From an uncultured Flavobacteriales bacterium (lineage in GTDB: Bacteria > Bacteroidota > Bacteroidia > Flavobacteriales > Crocinitomicaceae): a stretch of DNA of 9,953 bases. Under the pieces are notes generated by a model. The model had not been told where the DNA came from, did not search any database, and worked only from the letters and a program-made list of their open reading frames with translations. How positions within the stretch are numbered: position 1 is the stretch's first letter; every line of letters begins with the position of its first letter. This document shows positions 5,289 through 9,953 of the stretch, piece by piece. The DNA lies in the NCBI GenBank assembly GCA_946479985.1, contig CAMLIF010000129.1:1-9953 (forward strand), given 5' to 3'. The translations under genes and the position numbers were made by a program.

Positions 5289-8200
5289 GCTTTTTTCTTC
5301 TTCGAACTAAGGTAAATGTATAAACCCGGAATCATGTACAAGGTAAGTACAAGGGAGAATGCCAGTCCGCCAACAATTGAAATTCCCATTGGAATTCTGC
5401 TTGTGGAAGCGTCTCCCAATGCCAGGGCAATAGGCAGGGCCCCCAGGATTGTTGCCAGCGTTGTCATTAAAATTGGCCGGAAACGGGAAGCTGCTGCATC
5501 AATTACTGCATCGAGTTTGCTCAATCCTTCTTCTTTACGCTGGTTAGCAAACTCCACAATCAAAATTCCGTTCTTGGTGACCAAACCAACCAAAACGATA
5601 ATTCCGATTTCAGAGAAAATGTTTAAGGTTTGGTCGGTTAACCAAAGAGATAATAATGCTCCGGCCAATGCTAAAAAGATGGTAGAAATAATGATTATCG
5701 GATCAGTGAAACTTTCAAATTGTGCTGCCAGGATCAGGAAAACCAAAATAACGGCTAATCCGAATGCGAATAGGACACTGCTTCCGCTTTCCGAGAATTC
5801 TTTTGAGGTACCGGACAAACTGTGTGAGAAACTTTCAGGCAGTACTTTCTCCGCAATTTTGTCCATAGCTGCAATTCCGTCACCAACTGTTAATCCATCG
5901 TTGGGCTGAGCTGAAACCGTTGCCGAAACATACCGATTGTAGCGGAATAATGCGGGAGAAGACGATTCGTTTTTCAATGTAACCACATTTTCCAATGGAA
6001 TCATTTCACCCCGGGAATTTCGAACATTAATTCCTCCAAGATCCGAGGGATCGTTTCTGTTATCGCGGAATGCCTGGCCAATTACCTGGTATTGTTTCCC
6101 GTTCTGGATGTAATATCCGTAGCGCTGCCCGGAGAAATACATTTGCATAGTTTGGGCAATATCCATTTCGTCGACCCCAAGGAAAGCCGCTTTATCACGA
6201 TCTATAACAACCTGTAATTCCGGTTTATTGAATTTCAGGTCAACGTCGACAACTTTAAATGCCGGATCGGCGCTAGCTGCTGCAAGGAATTCAGGAAGCA
6301 CTTTTTTCATACTCGGAAAATCAGGCGCCTGCAAAACGTATTGAACCGGTAAACCGGCATTTCGTCCTCCACCAATGGTTTGTTCCTGGATAACAAAACT
6401 TCGTGCAAAATTGTGTTTCGAAAGCTCTACCATCAGGGCATCTGCAATCTCCTGCTGAGAACGTGTACGCTGATCTTTCGGAACTAAGTTCAAGCGAATA
6501 AATCCACGATTCACGGAAACAGAGGCTCCAAATCCGGGCGAAGTAACAGCCAGAATATTGTCTTTTTCCGCCATGGTATCTACAAATTCAATCAATTCAC
6601 GCTGATGTTGATCCATTCTGTCAAACGACGTTCCTTCGGGCGCATTCGACATTAACTGCAAGCGGCCTTTATCTTCCATTGGCGCTAATTCGCTTTGTAA
6701 TGCACTTCCGGAAAAGTAAATCAAGATCAAGCAGAAGAACATGATTATAAAAGAAATCCAGGGACGTTTCATGAATCTGACGAGGGTTTTCTTATAGCCG
6801 TTCATCATTCCGTCAAGGAACTTTTCTGTCATTCTGTAGAAACGTGAGTGTTTTTCATTCTTTTTCAGAATACGTGAACTCATCATTGGAGTCAGTGTCA
6901 GGGAAATGAATGCCGAAATAACTACGGATCCGGCAACCACTACTCCAAATTCACGGAATAAACGACCGGTTAACCCTTGTAAGAAAATTACCGGAAGGAA
7001 TACACAGGCGAGTACCACCGTTGTAGAAATAATGGCGAAGAGAATTTCCTTTGAACCTTCATGAGCGGCTTCTTTCGGATCTTGTCCTTTTTCCACGCGG
7101 GCGAAAATGTTTTCCATGACAACAATGGCATCATCTACGACCAATCCTGTTGCCAGAACAATTCCCAAAAGCGTTAATAAGTTAATGGAGAATCCTGCAA
7201 CATACATGAGGAAGAAGGTTCCGATCAATGAAATCGGAATGGCGATAATCGGAATGAGCGTTGTTCTCCAATCGCGCAGGAAAAGGAAAATGATGAGTAC
7301 CACCAAACCAAAGGCAAGCAGGATAGTTTCTTCAACTTCTGAAATGGCTTTTTTGATGTTTTTAGTAGTGTCGAGTGCAATTCCGAGTTTTACGTCTTTA
7401 GGGAGTTCCTTCTTAATTTGATTGATTTTCTTGTAAAGCTCATCTACTATTTCAATGTAATTTGCTCCTGGCTGAGGCATTACTGCAATACCAATCATTG
7501 GTGTTCCATGGTTTCCGCGAAGCAGTGTGCGTTCGTTTTCAGGAGATAAAGCAGCATTTCCAACATCTTTCAGCCGAACAATCTGGGTTCCGCTATTGGA
7601 GACCACCATGTTGTTGAAATCCTCTTCCGTTGTCAACCTGCCAAAAGTACGAATGGTCATTTCAACGGTGTTTCCTTCAATTCTTCCCGAAGGTAATTCT
7701 ACGTTCTGGCCTAAAAGAGCTTGCTGAATATCGAGCGCAGTTAAGTTGTACCCCGCCATTTTTTCCGGGTCGAGATTCAACTTCATGGAATACTTCTTTT
7801 CTCCCCAGATGGTAACATTACTTACACCTTTTACGGTTTGGAAACGCTCTTTGAACATGTCGTTTCCAAGCTGCGTCAATTGTAATAAGTTTCGCTTATC
7901 CGATTGAACAGTCAAAGAGAAAATGTATTCTGCATTCGCATCCGATTTTACAACTATCGGTGGATCGGCATCCTGCGGTAAATTTCGAACGGCTGCAGAA
8001 ACTTTGTCGCGAACATCATTAGCAGCTGCATCCAGGTCAATGCTCAAATCGAATTCAACCACAATGGTACTTCTGCCATCTGAACTTGTTGAAGTCATGG
8101 TTTGAATTCCGGAAACACCGTTAATTGATTCCTCTAACGGTTCTGTAATCTGCGATTCAATTACTTCTGCATTTGCCCCGCCGTAATTTGTGGTAACTGT

Positions 8201-8335
8201 AATAATTGGCGGATCAACAGAGGGGAATTCGCGCACACCAAGATACGAGAAGCCAATTATTCCGAAAATAACAACCAGAATAGAAAGTACAATTGTTAGA
8301 ACGGGCCTGTTTATACTTGTAGAAGGTAAATTCAT
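5285..8335 (-). CDS. RND multidrug efflux transporter, AcrB/HAE1-type permease
   Basis: This 1016-aa inner-membrane proton antiporter is the pump of the tripartite system. Twelve membrane segments are visible: about 11-31, then 336-353, 360-380, 385-407, 435-455 and 463-487, then 525-545, 854-874, 877-898, 903-928, 955-974 and 984-1007. Large periplasmic loops (about 32-335 and 546-853) hold the porter and docking domains. Proton-relay residues are present: D401 and D402 in GLVVDDAIVV (AcrB D407/D408), K921 in VTKNGILIVEFAN (AcrB K940), and R951 and T958 in SRFRPILMTT (AcrB R971/T978), matched by motif. RND signatures such as LRDWRTTLIPIIAIPISL and FREFGVVVAGSVVISAFISLTLTPMM are intact. The two Asp residues in TM4 favour the drug-type HAE1 class over heavy-metal HME pumps. 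The ATG overlaps the TAA of the adaptor gene by one base. The substrate is unknown. Confidence 0.97.
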   Translation of the reverse strand: MNLPSTSINRPVLTIVLSILVVIFGIIGFSYLGVREFPSVDPPIITVTTNYGGANAEVIESQITEPLEESINGVSGIQTMTSTSSDGRSTIVVEFDLSIDLDAAANDVRDKVSAAVRNLPQDADPPIVVKSDANAEYIFSLTVQSDKRNLLQLTQLGNDMFKERFQTVKGVSNVTIWGEKKYSMKLNLDPEKMAGYNLTALDIQQALLGQNVELPSGRIEGNTVEMTIRTFGRLTTEEDFNNMVVSNSGTQIVRLKDVGNAALSPENERTLLRGNHGTPMIGIAVMPQPGANYIEIVDELYKKINQIKKELPKDVKLGIALDTTKNIKKAISEVEETILLAFGLVVLIIFLFLRDWRTTLIPIIAIPISLIGTFFLMYVAGFSINLLTLLGIVLATGLVVDDAIVVMENIFARVEKGQDPKEAAHEGSKEILFAIISTTVVLACVFLPVIFLQGLTGRLFREFGVVVAGSVVISAFISLTLTPMMSSRILKKNEKHSRFYRMTEKFLDGMMNGYKKTLVRFMKRPWISFIIMFFCLILIYFSGSALQSELAPMEDKGRLQLMSNAPEGTSFDRMDQHQRELIEFVDTMAEKDNILAVTSPGFGASVSVNRGFIRLNLVPKDQRTRSQQEIADALMVELSKHNFARSFVIQEQTIGGGRNAGLPVQYVLQAPDFPSMKKVLPEFLAAASADPAFKVVDVDLKFNKPELQVVIDRDKAAFLGVDEMDIAQTMQMYFSGQRYGYYIQNGKQYQVIGQAFRDNRNDPSDLGGINVRNSRGEMIPLENVVTLKNESSSPALFRYNRYVSATVSAQPNDGLTVGDGIAAMDKIAEKVLPESFSHSLSGTSKEFSESGSSVLFAFGLAVILVFLILAAQFESFTDPIIIISTIFLALAGALLSLWLTDQTLNIFSEIGIIVLVGLVTKNGILIVEFANQRKEEGLSKLDAVIDAAASRFRPILMTTLATILGALPIALALGDASTSRIPMGISIVGGLAFSLVLTLYMIPGLYIYLSSKKKKA

Positions 8336-9372
8336 TATTTCACCAATTTTGTTTTAACCGGAATACCTGCTTTTACTGCAAGAAGTCCTGAAATAAGCAC
8401 TTTGTCACCGTCTTCTAATTCACCGATAATCTGCACATCATCTGCAGTTCGTACGCCAATTTGTACGGGAACTTCAACTACTAATCCGTTTCTTACAACG
8501 TATACTTTTTGTCCGTTCAAAATTGAAACTACACTTTCAGCCGGAACCATATAGGCATTTTCTTCAAAGCCCAGGTCATAGTCTATTGCCACGAAAATTC
8601 CCGGAATTAGTTTCCCGTTATTTTTCATTTCAGCACGTACTTTTAACATGCGTGTTCCTTCGTCTACTTTTGGTTGAAAGGCGTACACTTTTGCTGTATA
8701 CTGTTCATTTCCGTTTTGCGTATGGAAGTTGATTGTTTGTCCTGTTTTTACGTTGGAAGCGTAACGCTCGGCAACTGAAAACTCAATTTTCACCGGATTT
8801 TCCTGTACCAGCGTTGTAATGAGGGTAGAAGGGGAGATGAATGCTCCGACACTTACCTGGCGCAATCCGATTCTTCCGGTAAACGGAGCGCGAATGGTTG
8901 CTTTCGAGATCTGAACATTGATCAGCGCTATTTGAGCCCGGATGTTTTCCAGCTCTGCTTCCGATTTTTCATATTCTTCGGCGCTAATTCCCTTTGCGGT
9001 AAGCAATGATTTCTTCCTTGCTTCATCTTTCTGCGCCAGTTTCAGGTTTACCTGCAGTTCGCCACGCTGGGCCTGCAGAATATCTGTATCAACCTGAAGG
9101 ATCACAGAGCCTTTTGTCACTATTTGGCCTTCTTTAAATGCAATTCGCTCAATTCTGCCGGAAACTTCGCTAAAAACATCTACCTGTTCTCCGGGAATAA
9201 CTGATCCGGGGACAGAAATAACATTCGCAATTTCAGCGCCTTTCAGTTCTATCACATCAACTGTCATGGTTGGCGGCGGACCGTTTTTCCCGGCTTCTTT
9301 TTCGTCTGATCCGCAGGAAGCTAAAAGTGTGGCTGCGAATACCATTATCAGGCTATTTTTCAGTAATATCAT
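8335..9372 (-). CDS. RND efflux membrane-fusion (HlyD/AcrA family) adaptor lipoprotein
   Basis: This periplasmic adaptor joins the RND pump to the TolC channel. I place the start at ATG 9372 (345 aa). It gives a clean lipoprotein signal, with a basic/hydrophobic segment and the lipobox LLASC at C20, so the protein should be lipid-anchored. An in-frame TTG at 9408 would add 12 residues before the signal and overlap the marR-type gene by 56 nt, and is less likely. Domains: two lipoyl/barrel-sandwich halves, about 62-97 (VFSEVSGRIERIAFKEGQIV) and 157-190 (ATIRAPFTGRIGLRQVSVG), separated by an alpha-hairpin about 98-156; a beta-barrel about 193-268; and a membrane-proximal domain about 273-343 (VPAESVV, VRNGLVVEVPVQIG, LEDGDKVLISGL). 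The start overlaps the preceding stop by 20 nt, and the TAA overlaps the RND start by one base. Confidence 0.94.
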   Translation of the reverse strand: MILLKNSLIMVFAATLLASCGSDEKEAGKNGPPPTMTVDVIELKGAEIANVISVPGSVIPGEQVDVFSEVSGRIERIAFKEGQIVTKGSVILQVDTDILQAQRGELQVNLKLAQKDEARKKSLLTAKGISAEEYEKSEAELENIRAQIALINVQISKATIRAPFTGRIGLRQVSVGAFISPSTLITTLVQENPVKIEFSVAERYASNVKTGQTINFHTQNGNEQYTAKVYAFQPKVDEGTRMLKVRAEMKNNGKLIPGIFVAIDYDLGFEENAYMVPAESVVSILNGQKVYVVRNGLVVEVPVQIGVRTADDVQIIGELEDGDKVLISGLLAVKAGIPVKTKLVK

Positions 9373-9835
9373 CTTTCGGTCTGTTATAAAATATTTCAAT
9401 GTCTTCAATGGGTAAATCTTTGGTTTTACAAATAAGCAGTTGTAGTGTTTCGCTGAAAAGCTGACGATTTTCTTCGGGTAGAAGGCCTAAAAAATGTTCG
9501 TTGGTATCAAGTAAGCTTTGTTTGATTCTTGCCAGCCAGGGTTGGGCTTTCTCGGTTAAACTCAGGAGGTGCTGTCTTCTGTCGTTTGGGTTCACTGTTC
9601 GGGTAACGTAACCGTCATTGGTAAGTAGGTCAAGAATTCGAACGAGACTGACTTTATCCATCAGAAGTTCGTCTGCCAATTCCTGCTGACTAATCTTTCC
9701 GGAATTTTTCCCGATCAGGTAAAGAGGAAAATAATAGCGTTCTATTGGCGTGTCTTTCATTCGAAGCGCCATTTCACCGATATATTGCTTCGTAAGAAAA
9801 CTGAACATGCGACCTAACGGCCAGTCATTTTGCAT
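9353..9835 (-). CDS. MarR family winged-helix transcriptional regulator
   Basis: This is a 160-aa cytoplasmic DNA-binding repressor candidate. The winged helix-turn-helix spans about 35-97: helix region SQQELADELLMDKVSLVRIL (49-68), LTNDGYVTR (71-79), and the wing NPNDRRQHLLSLTEKA (82-97) with the DRR-x-x-LxLT signature typical of MarR proteins. Flanking N- and C-terminal helices (about 5-28 and 100-137) would make the dimer interface. It is the first gene of the efflux operon, and its promoter region carries a nested inverted repeat (9837-9885). This suggests that it represses itself and the pump genes and is released by a small ligand, as in many MarR-controlled exporters. That control is inferred, and the ligand is unknown. 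The length is ordinary for the family. Confidence 0.93.
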   Translation of the reverse strand: MQNDWPLGRMFSFLTKQYIGEMALRMKDTPIERYYFPLYLIGKNSGKISQQELADELLMDKVSLVRILDLLTNDGYVTRTVNPNDRRQHLLSLTEKAQPWLARIKQSLLDTNEHFLGLLPEENRQLFSETLQLLICKTKDLPIEDIEIFYNRPKDDITEK

Positions 9836-9836
9836 A

Positions 9837-9885
9837 GTTACCCTGTTAATAGTTCGTAAAGTTAACTATTAACCCACCGGGTAAC
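9837..9885 (-). promoter_or_regulatory. Nested dyad operator and promoter of the marR-efflux operon
   Basis: A perfect inverted repeat, GTTAATAGTT (9845-9854) and AACTATTAAC (9864-9873), has a 9-nt spacer. It is enclosed by a second perfect pair, GTTACCC (9837-9843) and GGGTAAC (9879-9885). On the minus strand, TAACTTTA (9864-9857) lies in the centre and matches the Bacteroidota -7 box TAnnTTTG except for the last base; I see no convincing TTG at the right upstream distance. The inner edge is one base before the ATG at 9835, so a bound repressor would cover both the promoter and the ribosome entry. The site is best read as a MarR-type operator. Confidence 0.6.
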
Positions 9886-9921
9886 GTTAAAAAAAGGTTA
9901 ATCAACGAAAAAATGAACACC

Positions 9922-9953
9922 GTCAGACTGAGTGATTCGATTGGGAAATCGAA
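9922..9953 (+). repeat. Palindromic intergenic repeat, unit C (cut by window end)
   Basis: The 13-nt arm GTCAGACTGAGTG (9922-9934) differs by one base each from units A and B. It is followed by a perfect 7-bp hairpin TTCGATT/AATCGAA with GGGA loop (9936-9953). The 15-nt right arm seen in units A and B would lie just outside the window. The unit sits upstream of the marR-type gene, beyond its operator. Confidence 0.75.

Noticed and set aside
4830..5909. Several + strand open frames opposite the TolC and RND genes (137, 72 and 197 aa)
   Set aside because: They are antisense shadows of strongly conserved membrane proteins with no features of their own.

Overview
The window looks like a chromosomal piece of a Bacteroidota bacterium, probably a gliding, flavobacteria-like lineage. 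The evidence is two secreted proteins ending in the type B C-terminal sorting domain of the type IX secretion system (T9SS, 'gliding motility-associated' or CHU_C domain), one SprB repeat, PKD and Ig-like modules, Gln directly after two predicted signal peptidase I sites, and weak Shine-Dalgarno sequences with promoter candidates of the TTG/TAnnTTTG type. Genus and species cannot be read from the sequence.

Left part (1-3344, + strand): two tandem paralogous T9SS cargo or adhesin genes. The first is cut by the window start and only its last 271 codons are present. The second (993-3344, 783 aa) is complete, with a signal peptide, an N-terminal beta-rich domain, Ig/PKD-like modules, a SprB repeat, two PKD-type modules and the sorting domain. 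The last 271 residues of both align without a gap and end at the same place.

Middle (3345-3600): a short convergent intergenic region full of structure. It holds two inverted copies of a palindromic repeat (conserved arms around a variable hairpin), a 12-bp direct repeat flanking one copy, and an 18-bp perfect palindrome that forms a likely terminator for the minus-strand operon. A third copy of the repeat starts at the right edge (9922-9953).

Right part (9835 down to 3601, - strand): a compact five-gene operon in the order MarR-type repressor, membrane-fusion lipoprotein, RND (AcrB/HAE1-type) pump, TolC-type outer-membrane channel, and a small YchJ/SEC-C protein. All four junctions overlap, by 20, 1, 4 and 1 nt. 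The middle three genes encode a complete tripartite proton-driven drug or solute exporter. The MarR gene leads, and its promoter region carries a perfect 10+10-bp dyad inside a second 7-bp dyad, which suggests autoregulation. The YchJ-like gene ends inside a repeat copy, which supplies its last codons and stop.

Nothing here amounts to a wholly new system. The most interesting signals are the three-copy structured repeat family with its insertion-like footprint and its effect on a coding end, the nested operator, and the coupling of ychJ to an efflux operon.
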